Source: Candidatus Marimicrobium litorale
Lineage (GTDB): Bacteria > Pseudomonadota > Gammaproteobacteria > Pseudomonadales > Halieaceae
Reading direction: 5' to 3'
Assembly (NCBI RefSeq): GCF_026262645.1
Contig: NZ_SHNO01000001.1
Location: 2,728,001-2,792,000 of the forward strand
DNA: 64,000 bases
Below are positions 26,573-35,443 of this stretch, piece after piece. The position numbers and the translations under genes are program-made. Position 1 is the first letter of the stretch; every line of letters starts with the position of its first letter. The notes beneath the pieces were generated by a model. It ran no database searches and had not been told where the DNA came from. It was given only the letters and a program-made list of their open reading frames with translations.

Positions 26573-27823
26573 CTATTCTGGACTCAGCCAACGCGCGTGC
26601 GACCACTCCAGAAAATCGGCTACACCATTTACCGTGTGTTCTGTGCGTACGGAATGAAAAATCTCGAACGCGTGCTGCGCGCCGGGCAACTCAGCGTAAA
26701 CGACCGATTCACGGGTCGCCGCCTTTAAAGCCGAAACAAATGCGCGCGCCTCCTCCACCCAGACCAAGCTGTCGTGGGTGCCCTGTATGACAAACATAGG
26801 GGGGGCCTCGTCCGAGACATGGCTGATCGGCGAAGCGGCTTCCCAAGCCTCCCGTTTCTCTGTTGGCGTGCACTGCATCACCTTGTCTGATAGCAGGCTC
26901 TCCATGGACATTCCCGAGCGTATATTATTACGATCTAGAAAATCGTAAACACCGTAAATCGGCACGGCGGCCTGCACCGTTGTATCAATATCTTCAAACC
27001 CGGGCTGCCACTCGCGGCGATTGGGTGTCAGCGACGCCAGTGAACTGAGATGGCCTCCGGCGGAACCACCCGTAATGGCGATAAAATCAGGATTACCGCC
27101 ATACTCATGAATATTCTGGCGTATCCAGGCAATCGCTTTTTTTACATCGATAATATGATCGGGGAAAACGGCCTTGGGGCTGAGGCGATAGTTGATCGCC
27201 ACACAAATCCAACCCCGCTGGGCCATGTGATACATGAGCGGTTTACCTTGCTGCTCTTTTTCACCGATGATCCAGGCCCCGCCATGCACCTGCAACAACA
27301 CGGGAAATCCGCCCTCTCTTTCTTCCTGCGGCTGGTAAATATCCAGTAAGTTGCGCTTGCCCGCGTCCCCGTAAGCAATGTTGTTATGTTCCTGCACGCC
27401 GGAGCGAGAAAAATGGAACGGCCGCAGCCAGTTGCTGGACGAGATAGTGTCACTCAGATGCTGTCGTCGCTCTTGCGGTATGTCCTGCCGGTAGTCCTCA
27501 CCGAGGCCTTTGCCCAGTGCGGGGCGCAGTCGTCCGGCAGTATCCAGCGCTTGGCAATGCAGGTACACCATGCCCAACCAACTCGCGGCAAAAACCCACA
27601 GGCCAGTCTGCACCAGTGGATCTGACAGACCGCCAAAAAATGCAACTACCGCTGTCAACGCTACCTGCCAGATAATATGAAGGAGTGCCAATTCGCCACA
27701 CAACCAGGCGCAAAGAAAGTAAACAGGCGTCAGGTAGAAAATTTTGCGTGCCTGCACGATAGCGGCAAAGGTACTGAATGCGCTAAACAGCGCCAAAAAA
27801 AGATATATGCCTGCCAGGCTCAC
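26573..27823 (-). CDS. membrane-anchored HSL-type esterase
   Basis: 416 residues. Three or so hydrophobic helices occupy residues 1-90 (AGIYLFLALFSAFSTFAAI, LCGELALLHIIWQVALTAVV, LWVFAASWLGMVYLH), anchoring a C-terminal alpha/beta hydrolase of the hormone-sensitive-lipase group. It has the HGGAW oxyanion motif, nucleophile Ser in ITGGSAGGHLSSL, acid Asp in QGTHDSLVWVEE and His in GAQHAFEIFH. The GTG start is fixed by AGGAGGACACC. Substrate unknown; lipid or xenobiotic ester likely. It separates rsmE from gshB and is not part of the ancestral order. Confidence 0.85.
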   Translation of the reverse strand: MSLAGIYLFLALFSAFSTFAAIVQARKIFYLTPVYFLCAWLCGELALLHIIWQVALTAVVAFFGGLSDPLVQTGLWVFAASWLGMVYLHCQALDTAGRLRPALGKGLGEDYRQDIPQERRQHLSDTISSSNWLRPFHFSRSGVQEHNNIAYGDAGKRNLLDIYQPQEEREGGFPVLLQVHGGAWIIGEKEQQGKPLMYHMAQRGWICVAINYRLSPKAVFPDHIIDVKKAIAWIRQNIHEYGGNPDFIAITGGSAGGHLSSLASLTPNRREWQPGFEDIDTTVQAAVPIYGVYDFLDRNNIRSGMSMESLLSDKVMQCTPTEKREAWEAASPISHVSDEAPPMFVIQGTHDSLVWVEEARAFVSALKAATRESVVYAELPGAQHAFEIFHSVRTEHTVNGVADFLEWSHARWLSPE

Positions 27824-28013
27824 GGTGTCCTCCTACGCGGGTGATGTTTAAGGGCGACTATTCTATGCTAATTTTTACCGTCCCGGCACCCGCCAAACAC
27901 GGTAAGCGGCAAAGGCCAGCAGGCGTAGGCTGAGTAGCCGCCGCCTCGGACACTTGCGCCAAAGACGGCCATTGCGTAAGTTAGCAAGCCTTCAGGGCAG
28001 CAGAGGTTACCCG

Positions 28014-28970
28014 ATGACAGTCAAACTGGGTGTGGTGATGGATCCCATCGCCGACATTACCTATACGAAAGACACCACCATGGCCATGCTCTGGGCCGCT
28101 CAATCGCGCGACTGGGAACTGTTCTACATGGAGCAGGGCGACCTGTATCTAGAAGACGGCGTCGCGCGGGCAAGCATGGCACCGCTAAACGTGTTTCATG
28201 ATCCTGATCACTGGTTTGAACTGGGCGATAGTGCGCCGGTCGAGCTCGCAGAGCTTGACGTTATCCTGATGCGCAAGGATCCGCCCTTCGACAACGAGTA
28301 TATTTACAGTACCTATGTTCTGGAAGCGGCCGAGAGAACAGGCACTCTCATTGTGAACCGATGCCAAAGTCTGCGGGACTGTAACGAGAAAGTCTTTGCT
28401 ACCCAATTTCCCCAGTGCTGCCCACCGGTGCTGGTCAGTGCAAGTATGCCTCGCCTGCGGGATTTTCATGCGCGGTACCGGGATGTGATCTTCAAACCGC
28501 TTGACGGCATGGGTGGCAGCGCCATTTTCCGGGTAAAACCCGAAGACCCAAACGTCAGCGTGATACTGGAGACGCTTACCGCCTACGGTCGGCATACCAT
28601 CATGGCGCAGGAATTTATTCCCGAGATCAGCGAGGGTGATAAACGCATTCTGATGATCAATGGGAAGCCCGTACCTTACTGTCTGGCGCGGGTCCCACTT
28701 GCCGGCGAAACACGCGGCAACCTGGCGGCGGGCGGGTCTGGCCGCGCTCAACCCCTCTCCGAGCGGGATGCCTGGATTGCTGCGCAGGTGGGTCCTGAAC
28801 TGCAAGACAGGGGACTGTTATTCGTCGGACTCGACATCATTGGTGACTATCTCACCGAAATTAACGTCACCAGCCCCACCTGTATTAGGGAAATTGACGC
28901 CGCTTACGATCTGGACATTGGCGGCCAACTGATGGATTGTATTGTGGAGAAATTAGAAGCAAGGGGCTAA
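28014..28970 (+). CDS. gshB: glutathione synthetase
   Basis: 318-residue ATP-grasp ligase joining gamma-glutamylcysteine and glycine. N-terminal KLGVVMDPIADITYTKDTTMAML, LMRKDPPFDNEYIYSTYVLE, lid and ATP site VIFKPLDGMGGSAIFRVK, and LFVGLDIIGDYLTEINVTSPTC with the metal-binding Glu/Asn. GAGGTTACCCG before the ATG decides the start. First gene of the gshB-tonB-yqgE-ruvX run; 190 bp separate it from the divergent esterase. Confidence 0.97.
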   Translation: MTVKLGVVMDPIADITYTKDTTMAMLWAAQSRDWELFYMEQGDLYLEDGVARASMAPLNVFHDPDHWFELGDSAPVELAELDVILMRKDPPFDNEYIYSTYVLEAAERTGTLIVNRCQSLRDCNEKVFATQFPQCCPPVLVSASMPRLRDFHARYRDVIFKPLDGMGGSAIFRVKPEDPNVSVILETLTAYGRHTIMAQEFIPEISEGDKRILMINGKPVPYCLARVPLAGETRGNLAAGGSGRAQPLSERDAWIAAQVGPELQDRGLLFVGLDIIGDYLTEINVTSPTCIREIDAAYDLDIGGQLMDCIVEKLEARG

Positions 28971-28977
28971 CAGGTAG

Positions 28978-29835
28978 GTGTATTACCTGGATACCGCAGA
29001 TACCGGGGGTACCCGGTTCAAAAATGCCGTCGTCGTCGCATTGCTGCTGCACGCAGCCATAGTCATGGGCGTCACCTTCAAACCCAATAACGTTCGCGAG
29101 TATGCGCCCCAGATCGAAGTTACCCTCACCTCCATGCCCGCGCAGGCCACCCCTGATGATGCAAAACTTATCGCGCAATCGAATCAGGACGGCCAGGGCC
29201 AAGAGGCGCATCGGGAGCAATTCACCAGCCCCGGAGAAAGCGCGGGCAACATACAGGTTCAAGCACTAGAGCGGGTTGCACGGGAGGCTCAGGAAGCACG
29301 GCAAAACCCCATTTCCACAGCTAACCTATCGCGACGTAAAATTGACAGTACAGAGGCAAAGCCGCGCCGTTCTCGCAGCGAGACGAGTAGTGGCAGTCAG
29401 GAACTGGATCGACTTGCACAGGAGATTGCCAGCCTTGAAGCGGAACTCTCCGAAAAAAATCCGTCCCATAAAGACAACTCAAGGGTCAGGCGACTGTCTG
29501 CCGCATCTGCCAAACAATCTGTCGATGCCGCCTACCTACTCGACTGGCGTCGTCGACTGGAAGCCGTAGGTAACCAATACTACCCAACCGCCTCCGTTCG
29601 CTATGGTATCTACGGCGACCTTCGCATGTTAGTCGTGATACGCGCCGACGGTAGCCTTGAAGAAATCCGTGTATTGTCTTCATCTGGCTACGCGGTGCTT
29701 GATGAGGCTGCAATCAAACTCGTACGCATGGCATCACCTTTTGCACCCTTTCCGCCCGAGTTAAAAGCCACCACGGATAAACTCGAGATCGTCCGTACAT
29801 GGCATTTTCAAGAAAATCAGCTAAGCTCTCCCTAG
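28978..29835 (+). CDS. TonB-family energy transducer, TonB3-like
   Basis: 285 residues. One N-terminal membrane helix (NAVVVALLLHAAIVMGVTF, about 16-34), then a long periplasmic linker that is charged and coiled-coil prone (LDRLAQEIASLEAELSEK) instead of proline-rich, and a C-terminal TonB domain (about 190-275: YGDLRMLVVIRADGSLEEIR, LDEAAIKLVRMASPF, FPPELKA). The start is GTG at 28978, 7 bp after gshB. This slot holds tonB3 in Pseudomonas, which has been tied to twitching motility; pilT and pilU lie 2 kb away. Whether it energises the receptor at 9160 is unknown. Confidence 0.85.
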   Translation: MYYLDTADTGGTRFKNAVVVALLLHAAIVMGVTFKPNNVREYAPQIEVTLTSMPAQATPDDAKLIAQSNQDGQGQEAHREQFTSPGESAGNIQVQALERVAREAQEARQNPISTANLSRRKIDSTEAKPRRSRSETSSGSQELDRLAQEIASLEAELSEKNPSHKDNSRVRRLSAASAKQSVDAAYLLDWRRRLEAVGNQYYPTASVRYGIYGDLRMLVVIRADGSLEEIRVLSSSGYAVLDEAAIKLVRMASPFAPFPPELKATTDKLEIVRTWHFQENQLSSP

Positions 29836-29861
29836 TGCCTTTTAATTTCGAGACGACAGCA

Positions 29862-30452
29862 ATGGCTGCAGCACTTTCGGTCAGCACCTCAAAAAGCGGC
29901 GACTGCCTGCGGGATCACTTCCTGCTTGCAATGCCGTGCCTGTCTGAGGGTATTTTTTCACAAAGCATCACCTACATCTGCGAGCATGGTGAAGCCGGTG
30001 CAATGGGTATTGTTATCAATCGACCCCTTGATCTATCCGTCGATGAAATTTTCGAGCACTTACAGATTACCACCCTGAGGGACTACTCTACCGAGCCGGT
30101 GATGGCGGGCGGCCCGGTACAGATGGATCATGGGTTTGTATTACACCGTTACTGCGAAGATGCTTGGGAGGCCAGCCTTAACGTCACCAATGAAGTCACG
30201 CTGACCACGTCACGCGATATCCTGCGCGCGATTGCCAACGACGAGGGCCCATCGGAACACCTCATTGCACTGGGCTACGCGGGATGGGCCGCGGGCCAAC
30301 TGGAGCAGGAGTTGGCGGAAAACAGCTGGCTCACCTTGCCGGGTAACAGCGACATCATTTTTTCAACACCAGTAGACCATCGCATGGAGGCCGCCGCGGC
30401 CCTGTTGGGCGTCGATATGAACCTGATTTCCGGCCAGGCCGGCCACGCCTGA
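29862..30452 (+). CDS. yqgE: YqgE/AlgH family protein
   Basis: 196-residue protein of the UPF0301/AlgH family. It has the N-terminal LRDHFLLAMPCLSEGIFSQSITYICEHGEAGAMG, the conserved GGPVQMDHGFVLH and the ALGYAGWAAGQLEQEL motif. Biochemical role unsettled; AlgH was named for an alginate-regulation phenotype in Pseudomonas. The ATG at 29862 matches the family N-terminus, although the frame is open further upstream over the tonB-like stop. Precedes ruvX as in most gammaproteobacteria. Confidence 0.93.
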   Translation: MAAALSVSTSKSGDCLRDHFLLAMPCLSEGIFSQSITYICEHGEAGAMGIVINRPLDLSVDEIFEHLQITTLRDYSTEPVMAGGPVQMDHGFVLHRYCEDAWEASLNVTNEVTLTTSRDILRAIANDEGPSEHLIALGYAGWAAGQLEQELAENSWLTLPGNSDIIFSTPVDHRMEAAAALLGVDMNLISGQAGHA

Positions 30453-30478
30453 TCATCTCTCCGCTTTCGTGCAACCCA

Positions 30479-30913
30479 GTGAATAATCCAAATCGCAACG
30501 TCATCAGCTTTGATTTTGGTTTGCGTAATATCGGTGTCGCGGTCGGTAACCGCCGGCTCGGCACAACCCAGCCACTGGCAGTGCTAAAAGCCCGCGATGG
30601 CCAGCCGGACTGGCGGGCACTAACAAGTCTTGTGTCGGAGTGGCAGCCCGAGCGCCTGGTGGTGGGTGAGCCCCTGCATATGGATGGCAGCGACAGCGAG
30701 CTTAGCCAGCTAGCGAACAAGTTTGCGCGGCGCCTGCATGGCAGGTTGGGTCTGCCGGTAGACATGATCGATGAGCGCCTGAGTAGTGCCGAGGCCAAGT
30801 CGATCAGTCGCGAACAGGGACATCGGGGCGACTACAGCGCCAACCCGGTAGACAGTTTAGCGGCCGAGTTGATTCTCAAGTCGTGGCTGGAGCGCGCGAG
30901 GGGAGAGGCGTAA
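30479..30913 (+). CDS. ruvX: YqgF/RuvX, putative pre-16S rRNA nuclease
   Basis: 144-residue RNase H-fold protein. Catalytic-acid motifs are visible: Asp in VISFDFGLRNIGVAVG, Glu in RLVVGEPLHMDG, and VDMIDERLSSAEA plus the C-terminal Asp of NPVDSLAAELIL. E. coli YqgF trims the 5' end of 16S rRNA, and some family members resolve Holliday junctions. The GTG start at 30479 is 26 bp after yqgE. Its stop is 9 bp from the convergent pilU stop. Confidence 0.93.
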   Translation: MNNPNRNVISFDFGLRNIGVAVGNRRLGTTQPLAVLKARDGQPDWRALTSLVSEWQPERLVVGEPLHMDGSDSELSQLANKFARRLHGRLGLPVDMIDERLSSAEAKSISREQGHRGDYSANPVDSLAAELILKSWLERARGEA

Positions 30914-30922
30914 GCCCATCGA

Positions 30923-32062
30923 CTAACGACCGAGAAAGCGGCCTTCGTCTTCCTGCTCTTCGAAGGAAATATCGAGCGTATCTCCGGTACCGAAATCTCC
31001 GCGGTCCAGCATCTTGATTTTCAATCTTACATCGTTGGCCGAATCAGCATAGTACAACGCGTCCTCTTTGGTAATCAATTTGTCCTTGTATGCTTTGACC
31101 AGAGACTGATCGAGGGTTTGCATACCGTGCTCCGTAGATTTGGCCATCAGGTCCTTGATGAGATGCACCTCTCCCTTGCGGATATAATCACTGATCAACG
31201 GGGTATTTAACAGAATCTCTATCACGGGCACACGGCCTTTACCGTCCTTGTGTGGTAGCAATTGTTGCGCAATCATTGCCTTGAGGTTCAAAGATAGATC
31301 CATCCAGACCTGGTCATGCATATCCGCAGGAAAAAAGCTCTGTATCCTGTCGAGCGCCTGGTTCGCATTGTTTGCGTGCAAGGTACAAAGACACAGGTGG
31401 CCAGTTTCAGCAAAGGTCAATGCCTGCTGCATGGTCTCCGCCGTTCGCACCTCACCGATCAGTATCACATCCGGCGCCTGACGCAGCGTATTCTTCAGAG
31501 CCACCTGATAGGACTCCGTATCCATCCCCACCTCGCGTTGCGTAATAAGGCAGCCCGCGTGCTCATGAATGAATTCGATAGGATCCTCGATGGTAATAAT
31601 ATGGCCTCGGCTATTATGGTTACGGTGTCCCACCATTGATGCCAGAGATGTCGATTTACCAGTACCCGTCGCACCCACGAAAATGATCAGGCCGCGCTGG
31701 GTCATGGATAGCTCTTTAATAATTGGTGGCAGACCTAAACCATCAATTGTCGGAATCTCGTCTTGTATACGGCGCACAACCAAGCCGCTCTGCCCTCGCT
31801 GCACAAAAGCGCTGGCCCTGAAACGACCGCAGTTCTGGGTCGTTATGGCATAGTTGGCCTCGCGATGCCGAACAAAGTCTTCCTCTTGCTCAGGCAGCAT
31901 GGAGGACAGAATTACCTCACGCGCTTCCTCCTCGCTGAGCGCAGTACCACTAATAGGAAATATCTGTCCATCGACTTTGATGCTCGGCGGCGCGTCTGCT
32001 GTAATAAAACCATCCGAAGCACCTTCCTTCACGATCCTTTCGAGTAATTCCTCAATCTTCAT
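30923..32062 (-). CDS. pilU: type IV pilus retraction ATPase PilU
   Basis: 379-residue hexameric secretion ATPase, accessory to PilT in pilus retraction. It has Walker A FVGATGTGKSTSLASMVGHR, Asp box TIEDPIEFIHEH, Walker B DVILIGEVRTAE and His box ETGHLCLCTLHANN. The C-terminal acidic extension (DTLDISFEEQEDEGRFLGR) is typical of PilU and absent from PilT. The ATG at 32062 fits the PilU N-terminus MKIEELLERIVKEGASDGF; a longer frame runs into the pilT 3' end. 41 bp after pilT, presumably one transcript. Confidence 0.95.
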   Translation of the reverse strand: MKIEELLERIVKEGASDGFITADAPPSIKVDGQIFPISGTALSEEEAREVILSSMLPEQEEDFVRHREANYAITTQNCGRFRASAFVQRGQSGLVVRRIQDEIPTIDGLGLPPIIKELSMTQRGLIIFVGATGTGKSTSLASMVGHRNHNSRGHIITIEDPIEFIHEHAGCLITQREVGMDTESYQVALKNTLRQAPDVILIGEVRTAETMQQALTFAETGHLCLCTLHANNANQALDRIQSFFPADMHDQVWMDLSLNLKAMIAQQLLPHKDGKGRVPVIEILLNTPLISDYIRKGEVHLIKDLMAKSTEHGMQTLDQSLVKAYKDKLITKEDALYYADSANDVRLKIKMLDRGDFGTGDTLDISFEEQEDEGRFLGR

Positions 32063-32103
32063 GTCGTCCTTCCTCTGCGGCAACCCTGCGTCTTTTGCGG
32101 ACT

Positions 32104-33138
32104 CTAAAAATTCTCCGGATTTCTGGCTTTTTCTCGGGCCACTTCGCGCGTAATCAAGCGTTTGGCGACCATGTCCTCGAGGCACTGATCCATAGTCTGC
32201 ATACCCATGGCCTGTCCGGTCTGTATAGCCGAGTACATCTGAGCTACCTTGTCTTCCCGTATCAGGTTACGAATAGCAGACGTTCCGCGCATAATCTCAT
32301 GCGCGGCGATACGGCCACCGGTACTGCGCTTTAGAAGCGTCTGGGAAACAACCGCCTGCAGCGATTCAGACAACATGGAACGTACCATATCTTTTTCTGA
32401 GGCGGGGAACACGTCGATCACTCGGTCGATCGTCTTCGCCGCAGAAGTCGTATGCAGCGTACCGAAAACAAGATGGCCAGTTTCAGCGGCCGTCAGAGCC
32501 AGACGAATAGTTTCGAGGTCACGCAGTTCGCCCACCAGAATGATGTCCGGATCTTCTCGCAGTGCCGAGCGCAGCGCTTCAGAAAAGCCCAGGGTATCGC
32601 GGTGAACCTCACGTTGGTTGACCAGACATTTTTTACTCTCGTGTACGAATTCGATAGGGTCCTCAATGGTCAGGATGTGTTCATATTTATTGTCGTTGAT
32701 ATAGTCGACCATCGCTGCCAGCGTCGTCGACTTACCGGATCCGGTGGGGCCAGTGACTAGAACCAGGCCCCGGGGCATCATCGATATATCGCGGAAAACC
32801 TGACCCATACCCAGATCTTCCATAGTGAGAACCTTACTGGGAATGGTACGAAATACGCCCGCAGCTCCGCGATTCTGATTAAATGCGTTCACTCTAAAAC
32901 GGGCAAGCCCCGGCACCTCGAAGGAGAAGTCAGTTTCAAGGAACTCTTCGTAGTCCTTGCGCTGCTTGTCATTCATAATGTCGTAGATCAGTTCATGAAC
33001 CTGCTTGTGCTCCATGGGCGGCAGGTTGATGCGACGAATATCACCATCCACACGAATCATTGGTGGGAGGCCTCCGGACAGGTGCAAATCGGAAGCGCCC
33101 TGCTTTGCAGTAAAGGCCAATAGTTCCGTTATATCCAT
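32104..33138 (-). CDS. pilT: type IV pilus retraction ATPase PilT
   Basis: 344-residue motor that depolymerises type IV pili, driving twitching and DNA uptake. PAS-like N-terminal domain (LLAFTAKQGASDLHLSGGLP), Walker A VTGPTGSGKSTTLAAMVDYI, Asp box TIEDPIEFVHESKKC, Walker B DIILVGELRDLETI, His box TGHLVFGTLHTTSAAKTIDR, and the conserved AIRNLIRE loop. The ATG at 33138 is the family start. pilT-pilU divergent from yggS-proC is the standard Pseudomonas-type layout. Confidence 0.97.
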   Translation of the reverse strand: MDITELLAFTAKQGASDLHLSGGLPPMIRVDGDIRRINLPPMEHKQVHELIYDIMNDKQRKDYEEFLETDFSFEVPGLARFRVNAFNQNRGAAGVFRTIPSKVLTMEDLGMGQVFRDISMMPRGLVLVTGPTGSGKSTTLAAMVDYINDNKYEHILTIEDPIEFVHESKKCLVNQREVHRDTLGFSEALRSALREDPDIILVGELRDLETIRLALTAAETGHLVFGTLHTTSAAKTIDRVIDVFPASEKDMVRSMLSESLQAVVSQTLLKRSTGGRIAAHEIMRGTSAIRNLIREDKVAQMYSAIQTGQAMGMQTMDQCLEDMVAKRLITREVAREKARNPENF

Positions 33139-33267
33139 TCCTTCCGCACTCCCCATTTGACGCCAGGATGGCGCAACCCAACCGCCAACTAACCCACGTA
33201 TTTTGCCGGCTCGCGGTGCTTTGTTATTGTCGTGTACCGAAGCTGGGAATCAGCTAAGATTCGCCCC

Positions 33268-33960
33268 ATGGACAAACAACAGCTCTCCCACAATATCGCG
33301 CAACTACTCTCAAGAGTAAGGCGCAGCGCAGAAAAAAGCCAGTTCAGCAATAGTGATATTCTTGTGGTTGCGGTGAGCAAAACGAGACCTGCCTCACACA
33401 TACGATGGGCACATGAAAGCGGGCTTTCTCACTTCGGCGAAAACTACTTGCAGGAAGCGCTGTCAAAGATCGACGAGCTAAAGGATCTGCCTTTGTGCTG
33501 GCATTTCATCGGACCCATCCAGTCCAATAAAACAATCTCCATAGCGGCGCACTTCGACTGGGTGCACAGTGTCGATCGCGACAAGATTGCCCGGCGACTC
33601 AGTGATCAACGGTCGCCACATAAATCGCCGTTACAAGTCTGCCTGCAGGTCAACGTATCCGGCGAGCACAGCAAGTCTGGAGTGACACTGGCAGCGCTTC
33701 CTGATCTGGCCAAGACAGTGCTGGCGCTGCCCGGCCTCACTCTGAGAGGCCTGATGGCGATTCCCGCAGCCGGGTCAGACGAAAAGCAGCAGCGTCAGGA
33801 TTTTGCGGCGATGCGCGCCGCACTGTCCGAGCTACAGGCACTGGCACCCGGTCTGGATACCCTCTCAATGGGCATGTCCGCTGATCTGGAGGCCGCTATT
33901 GCCGAAGGGGCCACGCTGGTAAGGGTGGGCACCGCCCTTTTCGGGCCGCGTAATAGATGA
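33268..33960 (+). CDS. yggS: PLP homeostasis protein YggS
   Basis: 230-residue PLP-binding barrel of the YggS/PLPBP family, which buffers pyridoxal phosphate and influences amino-acid metabolism. The PLP lysine lies in ILVVAVSKTRPASHIR; other conserved blocks are HFGENYLQEALSK, WHFIGPIQSNKT, VNVSGEHSKSG, LRGLMAIPAAG and the phosphate-binding SMGMSADLEAAIAEGATLVR. No regulatory domain. It is first of the plus-strand run yggS-proC-yggT, 54 bp before proC, and divergent from pilT. Confidence 0.95.
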   Translation: MDKQQLSHNIAQLLSRVRRSAEKSQFSNSDILVVAVSKTRPASHIRWAHESGLSHFGENYLQEALSKIDELKDLPLCWHFIGPIQSNKTISIAAHFDWVHSVDRDKIARRLSDQRSPHKSPLQVCLQVNVSGEHSKSGVTLAALPDLAKTVLALPGLTLRGLMAIPAAGSDEKQQRQDFAAMRAALSELQALAPGLDTLSMGMSADLEAAIAEGATLVRVGTALFGPRNR

Positions 33961-34014
33961 TTTTGGGCCGTCGCGGCGTGTATACTGGCAAATTGTTTTG
34001 AATCTCGCGCGCTT

Positions 34015-34851
34015 ATGAACAACAGTCGTTTGCAGCAGTACCACATCGCATTTGTCGGCGGCGGCAACATGGCTGCCAGTATTATTGGCGGCCTGCTGGA
34101 GAGCGGCCAAACGGCCAGCTGCATCAGTGCTGCCGACCCCATGCCGGATAGCCTGGCGCGCCTGCGCGATATCGGCCCGATCGAGGTATACAAGGACAAC
34201 GCGGAGGCTGTGACGCATGCGGATGTCATCATCATGGCAGTCAAGCCCCAGGTTATGGCAGAAGCGACAGAAAGCATTGCCGATGCGGTCAAAAAAAACA
34301 GTGCACTGGTTATTTCCATCGCCGCAGGAATCACGGTCGAACAAATACAGTCTCGACTCGACCCTGGTGCCGCTATCGTCAGATGCATGCCAAACACCCC
34401 CGCCCTGCTGCGATCCGGGGCCAGCGGCCTGTTCGCCAATGCGCAGTGCTCTGAGCAACAACGCGACTTTGCACAAACTATATTGTCGGCAGTGGGGATC
34501 ACCTGCTGGGTTGATACCGAGAACGAACTGGACGCCATCACCGCTCTCTCTGGCAGCGGGCCCGCTTATTTTTTCCTGTTCATGGAAGCTATGATCACCG
34601 CGGGCAAAGAGCAGGGTCTTGAGAAGGAAGTGGCTACACGCCTCGCTGTGCAAACTGCTCTTGGCGCCGCGCGCATGGCGCTCGAAAGCGACGTCGATCT
34701 TGCGGAGTTGCGCCGCCGAGTGACCAGCCCCGGCGGCACGACCGAACGCGCCATCCAGAGTTTCGAACGAGACGAATTGCAACATACAGTCGCCAGAGCC
34801 ATGCAGGCCGCCGCGGAGCGCGCCGTGGAGATGGCGCGGGAAATGGGCTAG
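34015..34851 (+). CDS. proC: pyrroline-5-carboxylate reductase
   Basis: 278 residues. NAD(P)H reduction of P5C to proline. Dinucleotide fold IAFVGGGNMAASIIGGLLES, MAVKPQVMAEA, MPNTPALLRSGASGL, and the dimer/active-site domain SGSGPAYFFLFMEAM and VTSPGGTTERAIQSFE. The upstream 54 bp contain TATACT (33980-33985) that may serve as a -10 for a second start after yggS. Confidence 0.97.
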   Translation: MNNSRLQQYHIAFVGGGNMAASIIGGLLESGQTASCISAADPMPDSLARLRDIGPIEVYKDNAEAVTHADVIIMAVKPQVMAEATESIADAVKKNSALVISIAAGITVEQIQSRLDPGAAIVRCMPNTPALLRSGASGLFANAQCSEQQRDFAQTILSAVGITCWVDTENELDAITALSGSGPAYFFLFMEAMITAGKEQGLEKEVATRLAVQTALGAARMALESDVDLAELRRRVTSPGGTTERAIQSFERDELQHTVARAMQAAAERAVEMAREMG

Positions 34852-34858
34852 ACAACAT

Positions 34859-35443
34859 ATGACTGCGCTAACTGATATCTTTGTTTACCTCGTCTACGTG
34901 TTTTTCGGGCTGTACCTGATGGTCATGCTGTTGCGTTTTTTACTGCAACTGACTCGCGCTGATTTCTACAACCCAATCAGCCAGACACTGGTTAAATTGA
35001 CCAATCCACTTGTTATACCGCTGCGCCGCATCGTGCCTGGCTATGGCGGAATTGACCTGGCTTCACTGCTATTGGCGCTAATCCTGCAAATGCTGATGAT
35101 CGCCCTGCTGGTTGCACTGCAGACGGGCGCACTGCTGCCAGTGCTGCCCCTGATAATGGCCAGCCTGATCGGCCTGGCGGCCTATCTGGTAAAAATATAC
35201 TTCTTCGCTATATTAGCCATGATCATACTGAGCTGGATCGCACAGGGAGGCAACAATCCAGCACTGCGGCTGCTGTTCCAGTTGACTGAGCCGGTGATGG
35301 CGCCTTTTCGTAAGGTGCTACCCCCCATGGGTGGGTTGGATCTGTCGCCCATTTTCGTCTTTATCCTGATCAATATCATACAGATTGCTCTAGGGCATTT
35401 GGCAGGCTCTCTCGGTGTTGCCGGCCTTGTCCCCTGGTTATAG
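34859..35443 (+). CDS. yggT: YggT family membrane protein
   Basis: 194-residue inner-membrane protein made of two YGGT repeats, each with two hydrophobic helices and the loop motif [28 protein letters not shown] (first) and [25 protein letters not shown] (second). About four membrane helices in all. Family members occur beside proC in most gammaproteobacteria; a role in osmotic tolerance or membrane-protein assembly has been proposed but is not settled. It starts 8 bp after proC. Confidence 0.93.
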   Translation: MTALTDIFVYLVYVFFGLYLMVMLLRFLLQLTRADFYNPISQTLVKLTNPLVIPLRRIVPGYGGIDLASLLLALILQMLMIALLVALQTGALLPVLPLIMASLIGLAAYLVKIYFFAILAMIILSWIAQGGNNPALRLLFQLTEPVMAPFRKVLPPMGGLDLSPIFVFILINIIQIALGHLAGSLGVAGLVPWL

